The notes under the pieces were generated by a model. The model ran no database searches, was not told where the DNA came from, and worked only from the letters and a program-made list of their open reading frames with translations. 39,970 nucleotides of DNA from Symsagittifera roscoffensis (Eukaryota; Xenacoelomorpha; Acoela; Convolutidae): positions 12,386,819-12,426,788 of the forward strand of contig NC_087064.1 in assembly GCF_963678635.1 (NCBI RefSeq). Reading direction: 5' to 3'. Shown here in pieces: positions 12,354 through 21,860 of this stretch; positions within the stretch are counted from its first letter, which is position 1, and each line of letters starts with the position of its first letter. A program made the translations under genes and the position numbers.

Positions 12354-12424
12354 GCATCGGTGGTTCATTCGTAGAATTATTGCCCGCCACGCGATAGACC
12401 CGGTTTCGATTCCCGTCCGATGCA
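12354..12424 (+). pseudogene. tRNA-Gly-like copy
   Basis: 71 nt. The acceptor 5' strand is normal, the D-arm altered (GGTTCATTCGTAG), and the anticodon loop region reads GCCCGCCACGC. The B-box contains TTTCGATTCCC. It is the penultimate unit of the array. Confidence 0.55.
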
Positions 12425-12646
12425 AAGCAGAAAAGTAGAAAATTTTGCCCGAAAAGCGCAAACTTAAATTTTTGCACTTTTTTACTGTTCCACTGTCAAA
12501 AAAGAGGAAACTACCAAAATATTCAGCTGAAATCAAAACCTCAGTTAGAATGAAACAAATTTTTCATGATTTTGTTCAAAGTTTCGAAGAGAAAATTGGA
12601 TTGAAGAGCAAAAATTTGTTCAAATGATTAAAATAGTGGAAATCAA

Positions 12647-12717
12647 GCATCGGTGGTTCAGTGGTCGAATTGTCGCCTCCCACGCGATAGACGCATGTTC
12701 GCTTCCCGGCCGATGCA
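12647..12717 (+). pseudogene. Last tRNA-Gly-like copy, CCC in the anticodon position
   Basis: 71 nt. The acceptor stem GCATCGG/CCGATGC is fully paired and the anticodon stem GTCGC/GCGAT pairs. The loop is CTCCCAC, giving CCC. The T-arm GCATG-TTCGCTT-CCCGG is poorly paired. It is the terminal unit; the spacer continues only to about 12776. Confidence 0.55.
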
Positions 12718-12776
12718 TAGCAGAAAAATTTTCCTAGAAAAGCGCAATCTTATCTTTTTGTAACTTCCTTCTGTTC

Positions 12777-13345
12777 CATTACGGTCAAGTATGAAAACGC
12801 TTTCGTCTAGGTTTCAATTTTTGGAAAAGTCAAAGGTAAAAGCTTTTCATTGAAAAAACGTTGAGAGCTTACAGTGCAGCTCAGTACGACGGAACTTCTC
12901 GTGATACTTGACCGCTTACGAAGTTTCTTCGTGTTGTCTGTATTTGCGTGAATAAAACACAGCCTAATACTGTGATGCAAAACTCCACCTCGTCAAACTT
13001 GGTCATTATCTTCCCTCATGATGAAGGGACCGAATATTGGGTTTTTTTGTTTTATTTCTGTCTGCTTGTTGTCCTAGAGACCCCCAAACTCGTCATATTA
13101 GAGCAACATTTGATAACAGTTTTGTATGTAGTTCATTTTTCGAAGACCGTTAGTGATTATGCTGTTTTTGTTCACTTTTGTTTGTGGGGGATATGAAATT
13201 CCTCAAACCTGCTAATGGATTAATGATTTTTAAAAATAATTACCTTCAAGAAGAAAAAAAACAATTACAGTCTATATGATTTGGTAGGTTTGAAAAGGGA
13301 GGATTTTTCGTACAATTATGAAAAATGAGTCGTGAAAAACTACCG
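12777..13345. other. Array right flank, no gene seen
   Basis: AT-rich unique-looking sequence. It begins at the abrupt end of the array with an 11 bp inverted repeat, CGGTCAAGTAT near 12781 and ATACTTGACCG near 12902. I see no coding exon or known repeat here. The short open frame at 12948-13196 has no recognisable features. Confidence 0.5.
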
Positions 13346-13458
13346 GGTCCACTGCACGAGGCAGTGTTTACAGTCTTTTCAGTTTTTTGCTTCCAATGTG
13401 TTTCTAAAAGGTTAAGGAAGTCGAAAGAAAACCAGATGCCTTCGATTAAATCTTTGAA

Positions 13459-13753
13459 CCCGGGTCAAGGTGCTCACAGTTTGGACTTTTAAAGTCGAGC
13501 ACATATCAGAGCTCGATCGAAACGTATCTTGCTTGGGTCGAGCACGGTCGCGCATTTTTTTTGTCGAGCATCGAAACATAATGTACTTGGGTCGAACACG
13601 ATTGAGCACATTTGTTTCGGTCGAGCACCGTCGGAACATGCCGAGTTTTGCTCGAGCACGGTCGCAAAGCACCAAATTTTGGTCGAGCACGGTCAAAACA
13701 TACCGAATTTTGGTTGAGACCGTCGAAAAATAAAGTGAGCACCTCGGCCCGGG
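13459..13753. mobile_element. Small inverted-repeat element with a minisatellite core
   Basis: A 19 nt end CCCGGGTCAAGGTGCTCAC at 13459-13477 is inverted at 13735-13753 (GTGAGCACCTCGGCCCGGG) with two mismatches. Between them lies a ~30 bp tandem repeat. This layout resembles non-autonomous elements with internal tandem repeats known in some invertebrates. No clear target duplication is visible, so its mobility is inference. A related GCACCTCGACCCGGG occurs near 34477 and, less well, near 38553. Confidence 0.45.
13493..13730 (+). repeat. ~30 bp minisatellite with GGTCGAGCACGGTCG core
   Basis: GTCGAGCAC-type cores recur near 13493, 13534, 13562, 13590, 13619, 13650, 13681 and 13712, a 28-31 bp period over most of the tract. 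Units differ by several substitutions. The repetition leaves several reading frames on both strands open, which explains the overlapping short ORFs here. None looks like a protein. Confidence 0.8.
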
Positions 13754-13912
13754 AAACGGTCCTGGGAGAAATTTTTATTTATTGTTTAGTTTTGTATTGT
13801 TTACTATTAGTTTGACGCGAGGCCCTTCTTTCACCATTGGTTTTTGCAAGGGACCCTATGTCACTAACGTCCACAGGGTATTTTGAGAATGGGGGGGGGG
13901 TTCCTGACTGAC

Positions 13913-14041
13913 CTGAAGTGTTGCCTGAACTCATCCACCTGCTGCGGCGTCAGCAGCTTCACTGCTTCTTCAGGGGCGATGCTTGAGGACACAATAGGCG
14001 GGTACTCCTGATTGTCCATCCCAAAATTAACGAATCTCTCA
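13913..14041 (-). CDS. Probable first coding exon, EF-hand-like N-terminus
   Basis: On the minus strand an AG acceptor (CAAAACTTACAG) precedes a 129 nt exon. It has 22 nt of possible 5' UTR, an ATG at 14019, 35 codons and a split codon, ending at a GTCAGT donor (13912 downward). The peptide starts MDNQEYPPIV and contains LLTPQQVDEFRQHF, which resembles the helix leading into the first EF-hand of calmodulin-like proteins (LTEEQ..EF..F). GC-rich codon use contrasts sharply with the AT-rich flanks, supporting a real host exon. The next exon would lie further left on the minus strand, and I could not find it in the window. Family assignment is tentative; exon status is fairly secure. Confidence 0.55.
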
Positions 14042-15874
14042 CTGTAAGTTTTGTGTAATCCAGTAAAAGAAAAAGGATTTCAGCTGATTGTGATTTCCGT
14101 TTACTGACACCGTCGGACTTCAACTCGGCTATGGTGAATATCTGCTAAGTAAGGATCGTTATCGGGTCTCAAGTACAAAAATAATTCCCCAAAAAGAAGT
14201 TATAAAAATTCTGCTATTAAGTTTAGTTATTTCAATAAAATTTCACAGCGGAAGTTGTTGATAAAAAAACGACCAGTGTTGAATAAATTGAATTTAGTAG
14301 AAGCCAAGTTCAAATCTGACAGATGGGTGTTTTGCTGGGCTAATGAAATTTTGCGGCGTAAACCGACTATAACTTAAATTAGATAAATGATTTTTCAGAT
14401 TCTTTGAACAAATTTCGGAGTTTAGAGTAAATTTGTTTTAAAAAGCATAATGAAACTCTAGTTGCATCCTTTTTGAATCTCAACTCAAGTAAGCTCGCAA
14501 GAATTTGATATCAAATGAACAACGTCAGAAGTTACCAGCTAATAAACAGCGCTTTTAAAAACCATGTAATCAATTTTTACAAATACTCATACACAATTCA
14601 AAATCAACAATAGATGAAACTCTGTTTGGGACACTGTAAGCTTTCGGTGCTCAAACTTCTTAATACGCTGTTACTTTTTTCGAAAGCTCCAAATGTTTAA
14701 AAAAGACATTCGTTCTAAGCTCAATTCAGCTTCGATTTTTGAACGGTCAAATTGATCGTGTGATGTAAAAGATGCCTTTTTGTGCTTGATAGCAAAACTC
14801 GGAGTAAAATTGTTTTATGAACTGAATTCACAGTAGATTGTATTTGAAAATCAGTTAGTCTTTTGAAATTGAAGCAAATATTTCTTATACGTCATTGCTT
14901 CAAAACTTTTCAAACAGAGTGATTTGTATAGCATCTATTAATTTTAAAAAATGTGTCGCTGGAGCTGTAACGAAGATGAAAAGGTCAGTGGTTTTCGTTC
15001 CGGAAATGTATTTTTTTCTCTCCAATTTGTTTCAAAACGAATTATTTATGTCTTCAAATTTTCAGTGCTCTAAAAAGTTGCGGATACGCAGTCACTACTT
15101 ATTTATATTATTTTTTCATATCATAAATGCTTTTTTCAAAAACCTTATCCGTTTCTTTTTAATTTAGCACTATGTATAATTGCTCAGCGGTTAACTTACC
15201 TTTGTGAACTAATTCTGAAAATGTCATAGTTCTAGGGCAAGTCTTAGAGTCAAATTAAACCCCGATTGATTATGGCGGTTAACCCTTAGTACATTTTGAT
15301 AGAGCAATGAAAAACCTGGATTCATTTTAATTGCCTAAAATTACATCGGGATTTCCACAAAAACCCATTTAGAACAATCATTGCCAGTTGATGATGCGCC
15401 AGCAGCACCGAAGGATTTGTCAGAAAACACATTTGTATAGTCTAAAATACGTTCACTCGGACGCTAAACTGAGTTGCACGCCGTGCAATAACTCTGTCAT
15501 CTTCATTATAAATCTGATAACAATTTGTACATGTTGTTCCGACCACTGAAGTTTGGTGGGGATTTTGTCTTCGCGTTTGCTTTTTAAAAAAATCAATGAT
15601 CGGATAGGGTTCAGTGATATATCATAATCAAGCACTTTCAGTCGTAACTTGAAAGCCATTTAAAAACTCCCAAACATTTTTCTCATTGTCGAGATTAGCC
15701 GGACCCCTCCCACGAGAATCAACTAGTTTTCCAGATTGTATTTTTGAAACCCCCAAATGTATCGACAGAGTTTTCAATCAGACTTTTGAAATACAGTTTA
15801 AAAAGGACAATTTTAGAAAATTTTGGCGAAAAAAATGATTTTGTTTGAAGCACGATCCCTGTCAAATTAGTATG
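14042..15874. other. AT-rich noncoding stretch
   Basis: Probably intronic or intergenic. No convincing exon, RNA gene or known repeat is visible. A 68-codon minus-strand frame (15453-15659, starting MAFKLRLKVLDYDISLNPIR) reads plausibly as protein but matches no family I recognise and has no splice context, so I do not call it a gene. Confidence 0.4.
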
Positions 15875-15882
15875 TTCAGACA

Positions 15883-16275
15883 CAGGGGCGGATTTAGGGG
15901 GGGGGGGGTACGGGGATTTGACCCTCTGCTGACCCAAAGGGTCCCCCCTTTGATACTTTTTCAGAAATGCATTTTTGGCCGACCGACCCTAAAATTTTTC
16001 TAAAGGCGCCTTTGGCGCCAATATATACTAACTTTGAGGGGGAGCGCGCGCCAAAAAAACGCAATTTTTTTGTCAAAATTGTTCAAAAAGTGCCCAAAAA
16101 CGGCATTTTGACACTGTTTTTTCGGCGCAGAAAATTTAGCCAAAATAGGGGCAAAACAGTGCTTTGGAGAGCTCAAAAATCAATTTGGTCGACCTAAAGA
16201 AAAAAAGGTCGTCAAAGTTTTCGATTTTTTTTGAAAATCCGCCACCCCCTTGAGAAAATCCTAGATCCGCCCCTG
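15883..16275. mobile_element. hAT-type MITE, 393 bp
   Basis: Terminal inverted repeats CAGGGGCGGATTTAGG (left) and CCTAGATCCGCCCCTG (right) match at 15 of 16 positions. The element is bounded by a perfect 8 bp direct repeat TTCAGACA at 15875-15882 and 16276-16283. The 8 bp duplication and CAGGGGCGG termini fit the hAT superfamily. It encodes no transposase, so it is non-autonomous. It has internal palindromic GGCGCC sequences near 16005-16020 and a 12-G run at 15897-15908. Diverged relatives lie at 32692-32930 and 34946-35130. Confidence 0.85.
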
Positions 16276-16283
16276 TTCAGACA

Positions 16284-17100
16284 TTATCTCTTGGTTACAA
16301 ACATACAGACAACAAAGATTAGTTCAAACCCTACCGCAGGCAACAAAGATTAGTTAGAAACCTACGACAGAACCCCACCACAAACATTAGTTATTAAAAA
16401 TAGGAGCTAAACTAAAAATTACATACAAACAAAGTTTGTGCGCCTTCAATTTTAATCCACCCCTGAAGTTCTCAAAAAATTAAGAAAAACTTTGAAAGGA
16501 ACAAAATTGAGTAACAAAAAGTGAGGGACAAAAATCAAGTTTGCGCAGAAAAAAAGGATTTATACAACAAGCAATCAATTTTTTTTCAGACGTGCAAGCT
16601 GCTTGCATCACAATAAAGTGGAAAAATATCAATTGTAAGGAAGTTTTCAACTCTTCATCTGTAAAAGTAAGAAATATTCGATTTGCAAATGCGTTTTAAT
16701 GTTTTTTATTTATAGCATTATAATCCATTTTCAAGTGACTACGATCGATTATTTTTTAGTTTTATAGACCCTGACAGAATAACTTAACTTTATTTATGGA
16801 ACTTAAGTGCGGGTTGCATAGGTTTTTCTTAGATCTTAAATAACCATGAAAAAAATAACTTCAGATGTGAAATAGACCTTAAAGTCCCAATCGTTTTTTC
16901 AATAATTCACGGCCCATTCGAGACATGTCTGGAAGTCGAATCTGAAAAAGATTATTTCAGATGATCTGAATTAGAACAATTACTATATATCAGATTCTGC
17001 TGCTCAGTCGACCTTTTTGTCCTCCCTTCGGCGCTTCATCTTTGGCCCTCCATAGCCATATCATCTTCCAATTTACCCAATTGCGCATTTTCATTATTCT
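16284..17100. other. No gene seen
   Basis: AT-rich sequence. It contains a short imperfect direct repeat (CAACAAAGATTAGTT at about 16311 and 16344). I see no exon, RNA gene or transposon signature. Confidence 0.4.
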
Positions 17101-17129
17101 CTTCATTTAATTTTTATCTTCAATTTGGG

Positions 17130-17448
17130 GCGTTTTTCGACCGTTGTATACGGGTTCGTGCCACCGTTGACCCTGATTGCGACACTTTGATACCCGGCAA
17201 GTCCTTGTCCACCATTGCTATTTGAAAACTCGGGGACCAAAAGTCCCGCATGGAACAAGCGGTTCCGCCGATAGTCGAAAACAAGACATAACCAACCTTG
17301 GTTGCTCAGTTCTGTTGGCTGCGCCGTCTAAAGTGAGCACGTTGCCCAGTCCAAAAATTAAACAGGGATAGCCGGTTACTGTGCAAGTAGCACAGAATGT
17401 TCCGACCGTAGTCTTTAGAAAACTACGGCTTCGAAAGTTTTTTTTTTT
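17130..17448 (+). pseudogene. Hairpin-rich segment, possible decayed retroelement polyprotein
   Basis: The segment is GC-richer than its surroundings. A plus-strand frame reads RVRATVDPDCDTLIPGKSL (about 17153-17209). With stops and frame changes it later gives VLLAAPSKVSTLP and PVTVQVAQNVPTVV, a pattern reminiscent of the region between protease and reverse transcriptase in Ty3/Gypsy-like polyproteins; this is inference. Alternatively it may be an RNA. Five short perfect hairpins occur: GGGAC/GTCCC 17233-17247, GGAAC/GTTCC 17252-17266, CAAC/GTTG 17293-17304, CTGTGC/GCACAG 17379-17395, and CCGTAGT/ACTACGG 17406-17428. A T11 run follows at 17438-17448, which would terminate Pol III. Confidence 0.35.
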
Positions 17449-17742
17449 CCAAATTAGTGCAGTTTTTTCTGCTTGGTGTGATAAAAGGATCTGACGTTAA
17501 AACATAATTTAGGCATATTAGACAGTCATAGTTATATAGGCAAAGTGGACAAAAGGTTTGTAGAAAAAATGAAAAAAAAATTTTACAATTGAAGAAGCTA
17601 AGAAAACTCCAAAAACTAATTTACTTGCTTAAAAATGGGTTTTCAGTTTTTAAATAAGGCATAATTCAGCTTGTAAGCCTGCTCGCGTGCTTTACTTGTA
17701 CACATTAAGATCATTTATCCACGAGGGATAGAACCAACATAC

Positions 17743-17772
17743 GAGCTGTACAGCTCATAGCGGCGAACCGCT
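17743..17772 (-). other. Adjacent stable hairpins, one with a UUCG loop
   Basis: On the minus strand AGCGG-TTCG-CCGCT (17759-17772) is followed by the perfect 14 bp palindrome GAGCTGTACAGCTC (17743-17756) and then GTTGGTTCTATCCC, which resembles a B-box. Together this looks like a damaged tRNA-like head, but the acceptor pairing is not convincing. Confidence 0.35.
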
Positions 17773-17859
17773 GTTGTGCCCCTGCTTAAGAACTACATGC
17801 AATTTTTTTGGTTATTTTTCTGGGCTGGGTAATGTTGCCTCACCCTCAAGCAACGAGCA

Positions 17860-17933
17860 CGGATCATGGTGGGCCTCGAACATCCGACCTTTCGATTGAG
17901 AGGCGGTGACGTAACAACTTCACCACTGCTCCC
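17860..17933 (-). mobile_element. tRNA-derived SINE-like head
   Basis: The minus strand reads GGGAGCAGTGGTGAAGTTG, then CACCGCCTCTCAATCGAAAG, then GGATGTTCGAGGCCCACC. The order A-box-like, anticodon-arm-like and B-box-like (GTTCGAGGCCC) matches tRNA-derived SINE heads. The 3' body and tail are not clearly delimited. The source tRNA is uncertain. Confidence 0.45.
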
Positions 17934-17939
17934 GTCCAT

Positions 17940-19520
17940 TTCATCACTGCTCCCCACTTCACCACTTGCTCAAATTAAGACAAAAAATCAAAAATTTCAA
18001 ACCGGTTTTTCTGGGAAGACTTTTTGGAAATTTGGTAATGTGTTTCGAATCACGACTGAACGCGCTTTAATATTTTTGTGGAAAACAAACTAAAACACAA
18101 CCGAATACAAAATTCCTCCCCATTTTCAATTGTCGGAACAAAAATTGGCTTAAACAACTTAACATGCGCTGTACTTTGGTCAAAACCACGCCAGTACTAG
18201 TCCTTAGGTACAATTGATAGTAATTTTTTTTGCAAACACTGCACTCTTGAATCAACTACACAAATCACTCTTTTGGTCGGCACGTTTTTTGTTTACCCTG
18301 TTACATTACAATTACTTTAGTTTCAATAACACAAAAGTTCAAAAGCTTTTGCAATGGATTAGATTTTAAAAAAACAGAAGAAAATAATATTTGAGGGCCT
18401 TTTTTTGAAATTTATGACTAAATAAATGAGTTTTTTGGGGTCTCACTCGCACATAAATTCTGTATATATTGGCGCCAAAGGTGTTTTGGAAAAATTAAAG
18501 CTTTTGGATGTCTTTCAAAGGATGGGTTAAAATATTACCAAAAAGCCAAGAGGGAAACCTTTAGAGGTGGGAGGAGTGGACTCCCTGAGGCGAGGGGGGG
18601 GGGGGGCAAATGTTGACTCATTTTTGACTCTTACCGAAACTTTTTCCTCAAAAAGTTGCTCCAAGTCAACACTACGTAGAGATAAGTTTTCTCAACTCTC
18701 AGAAATACTTTTGTAGACATATTATTGCAGCTGGAATCATGCACGTTAACTCGGCGCCAGATGTGTTGCACTAGGTGCTATTCGTGATCTGGCTACAGAT
18801 CAAGCTATCAATGGTTCCATTCCGTGATTTAGTTATACAATTGAAACCGTTTGCTTAGAAAAATTATATCGCTCCGGTTTGAAGGCTTACTGAGCCTGTA
18901 TACTAGTTAAAAATAATAAATTCATCTTCAAGCCAAAACTTATAACCATAAATTCTATGAAATTGTACGTTTACAATTAAGTTCGGCTTGGTAGAATACC
19001 AAAAAGGCATCAGCCGTTCGTGTGGCATCTCCATCATCAAAACCTATTCGCCTACTTTTTATTTAACTTAGATCAAACAGACTGTACTCAAATAGGCCCG
19101 CAAAAATTCTTCAAATTTCGAAAATAATGTCAACAATCAAAATAAGATGACCAAAAAAAAATATAGCAAAGGGAGTAAATTTACCATTACTCACTCAAAA
19201 AAAGGTTGTCTGAAATATAGATGTCTCTTATTTAGGAAAAAAACGAGTCCAAAGAGCCAGTTGTAAATGTTAACGCTTCAAGATGAATAGCTTATCCAAT
19301 TGTAAAAATTTTGCTATGATTACCCTATTTTCGGTTTTCTTTTTTGCTCTTGTAGTAAGCTCATTTCGGCTGAAAAACTTTTTTCTTGTTTTGTCTGTGT
19401 TGATAGTATCTGTTATTTAGCGATCATTTAAATATTCATGAAGTTTTGTTCTCACGACCTCGTCTTATAATTTTAGCCATGAGTTCAGACGAATGTTATT
19501 TTTGAACCGGACAGAGTTTA
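17940..19520. other. Noncoding stretch, possible old MITE relic at 18455-18606
   Basis: No exon seen. TATATATTGGCGCCAAAGG near 18465 matches the reverse complement of the MITE interior at about 16008-16026, and a 13-G run follows at 18594-18606. This suggests an old, reversed relative of the 15883 element without recognisable ends. The remainder is AT-rich and featureless. Confidence 0.35.
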
Positions 19521-19959
19521 TATTTATCCCGAGTAAATTTCCGAATTTTTAATTTTATAGTTTTGAAACAATACTAATTTAGCTGGCTTTCTAACTTTTT
19601 TAAGTCTGTCTGATTTACTATGCCATAGATCAGTGCACTGTTTTGATATACTGGTTGAACATACGTTTTGTTTATCTTTAGCAGTGTGGATGTGTTGAAA
19701 TCGTATCTGAGTGGATAGATCAAGGAGCAAGATTTAGTTGCCATTTTAAAAATATTTTGATTTGTGTTTTGAATTATATCTTTTCATGAATTACAAGAAT
19801 AAACATTTATGGGATCTATTGCTAGATTTCTTCTTCCTGTGAAATTCTACGGGGGTATTTTGATCCTTGTTTATGGAAAACCTTATTTTCAAAAAGTAGT
19901 TTTCAACATTGCTTAGATCAAAATTCACCTGCTTCTTTCTTTTTTAGTTGTTGTACAGA

Positions 19960-20455
19960 AAGTGCAATCATCAGCATACAGTACGGGTTATATAGATGTT
20001 AGGCAAATACTTTATATGTAGCGAAAAAATTGAAAAATCTTGGACTGAACCATGTGGTACACCATACTTGATTGTTTTCATGTCCGATAATGAAATTTTA
20101 TAAATGACGTACTGTTTACAATTCACATGGTATGATCTCAAAAGATTAACAAGTTTAACACTCCAGCCATAAAATTCGCTTTTTCAGTAAAATGTTCAGA
20201 TCGAATGTGTCGAACGCTTTTGTAATATCTTTTAACGTACACACTGAGCCAAAATTTTCTTCCAAATTTTCCTTATTTTGTTCAGTGAGTTCCAAGATAG
20301 CATCAACTGTGCTTTTTCATTCCGAATCCGTACTGACACGCTGTTTATACATCCTATGTATTCAGAAAACTTCTCAAGTGAGTTTTATTCAATTTTTCGA
20401 AAACCTTCTCCATAGTTGGCGGAAGAGATATAACCCTGTATTTACGGCAATATGA
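19960..20455 (-). pseudogene. Reverse transcriptase fragment of the LINE
   Basis: Across shifting minus-strand frames I read DITKAFDTFDLNILL (around 20190-20225), then YGVPHGSVQDFSIFSLHIK (about 20015-20085) and a YADDCTF catalytic motif (about 19963-19978). These are the fingers, GVPQGS and YADD blocks of LINE reverse transcriptase in correct order. Stops and indels lie between them. Further left, 19524-19730 carries a QPVYQNSALIYGIVNQTDLK stretch in a shifted frame, typical of the region after the RT core. Confidence 0.7.
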
Positions 20456-21665
20456 CAATGGGCCATTTTAATTAAATGGTTAACTTCAACAGTCATAAAA
20501 ACTAAGGATGTTATGATAACTCTAGATATTTTTAAAAGACAGCTCATAAGCTTAGATATAGCAGGACTAATTTTTTCGATTAGGCTGCTATAATGGTTGT
20601 ACTATCACAGCTGTGTTTTTTTCTTCTTGCTTTCAAATACATTCAAAAATTTTTAGAGTGACATCCTTTTAAAGAAAACTGTGTTTTCATTCTCAGCAAT
20701 ATTTTTTAAATTTTTGTTGTGTATTTTGATAGCTTCTGACCAATTGCAATAAGGAAACCGTTGAAAATTTATGCACTCAGAATGGTGTGTTTTGATGTTT
20801 CGAACTCACTTGTTCTTGCTTTTTTGATCTCACCAATGACTTTATCATTTTTTAAAAAACTTTGTGGTTCTTGTTTTCAAAACTTCTCTACTAGAAAGAG
20901 TTTTATGATTTTTGACAAACTTTTTCATTTTTATTGCTCCTGAAATATGTCACGTTTATGACTATTCTTTTTGTTCAAATATTTTTTCTCTAAATTAATC
21001 TTTTGGTAATCTCATTTTAAATTTTAGTTGCTTTCCAATTTTTTCTAATATTATTAATTGGGAGCTTAGAAATGAATTTTTCACAACTAGATTGGATAGC
21101 TATTGGAAACTGTGAAACGCAATCATTCACACCTTCGATATCTTTTTTCAAATCAGTTTTTAGTGATCTGCCAGAGAGCAAAATCTCCTGGTTATTCAAA
21201 ACGTTACAGTTATCCCAAAATTCTAGGTTTTGTTTTTTAAGCAAAATTTTGCCTTTGCTTAATAAAGTATTTTCACTTTTACCGTCGCTTGATTCCATAA
21301 AGATTTGTGTTGGACCATGACTATCAATGAAACATTAGAAAAAAAATTCATCTATTGTTGATTCGCTGCTTTTCGTTATTGTAAAACTGCAGCAGGCTGT
21401 TTTCAAGATTTAGAGAGTCACTTGTCGACTTAGACACATTATTTATCTTTCATGTTTCCACGCTGCATTTCATCTCGAACAGTTGCGCTTGTAAATGATC
21501 AAGAAACTTACAACTGTTCGTATGAGGCACCTAAAAGACAACAGTTAGAAACAATTTCCCTCCGCTGTTTTCACATAAAAAAAGTCAGAGTTTGCTTTTT
21601 GTTTGCAGCCAATTTTTTTAAAATTTTTTTTGTGAATTAACTTTGTCACTTAAAAAACAACACAT

Positions 21666-21860
21666 CTACCATCTGTTCGTATTGACTGTTTCTATAGATT
21701 GGTAACCTGGCAGTTTGAAATTATCAAACTCTATGTTATCTTTGAGCCATGTTTCAGAAAGAGCTATTATTTGCGGCTTACTAGTTTCAGTTTTAAGAAA
21801 AACTTTCAAGGTTTCATGACTTTGCGTCAATGGCCGAACATTTTCCAAAAGATTGAACAT
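21666..21860 (-). pseudogene. APE endonuclease fragment of the LINE
   Basis: An open frame of 64 codons reads NVRPLTQSHETLKVFLKTE and then PQIIALSETWLKDN and FKLPGYQSIE. The pattern N-V-R-x-L, P-x-I-I-A-L-S-E-T-W and L-P-G-Y is diagnostic of the N-terminal endonuclease of LINE ORF2, where the ETW glutamate is a metal ligand. Only the first part of the domain is present before the frame breaks. Confidence 0.75.

Larger units (their letters stand above)
1..12776 (+). repeat. Tandem array of ~44 tRNA-Gly-like units (~285 bp each)
   Basis: Each unit has a 70-71 nt tRNA-Gly-like segment (starts GCATCGGTGGTTCAGTGG, ends TTCCCGGCCGATGCA in good copies). It is followed by a spacer with a recurring CCACTGTCAAAAAAGAGG block, then CTACTCAAATA, a TTTTGATTCGAA block and GAAGAGCAAAACTTTGTT. 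tRNA-like starts that I placed: 185, ~468, 772, 1104, 1388, 1722, 2006, 2302, ~2588, 2855, 3131, 3412, 3707, 3999, 4290, 4578 (3' truncated), 4928, 5217, 5543, 5831, 6104, 6382, 6654, 6927, 7151, 7440, 7725, 8002, 8281, ~8566, 8869, 9201, 9486, 9820, 10104, 10393, ~10680, 10946, 11221, 11505, 11791, 12071, 12354, 12647. Spacing is mostly 270-300 bp, with some 326-350 bp units. The array starts before the window and stops at about 12776. All units share one orientation. Whether any copy is expressed is unknown. Confidence 0.93.

Noticed and set aside
84-12627. Many 60-95 codon frames with recurring peptides such as LHRPGIE and LPLNHRC across the array
   Set aside because: They are translations of the repeated tRNA-like body (mainly its reverse strand), occur in every frame as units drift, and have no independent coding evidence.
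1-12776. CRISPR array
   Set aside because: Units are far too long, spacers are themselves repeated, and the context is eukaryotic.
13412-13815. Five overlapping ORFs on both strands
   Set aside because: Explained by the ~30 bp minisatellite, which lacks stops in several frames.
15453-15659. 68-codon minus-strand frame
   Set aside because: Reads smoothly but has no splice sites, start context or family match; kept only as a note.
17177-17437. Ribosomal RNA fragment (AACAGGGATA resembles a large-subunit rRNA motif)
   Set aside because: The match does not extend beyond about ten bases, and the surrounding sequence does not follow rRNA order.
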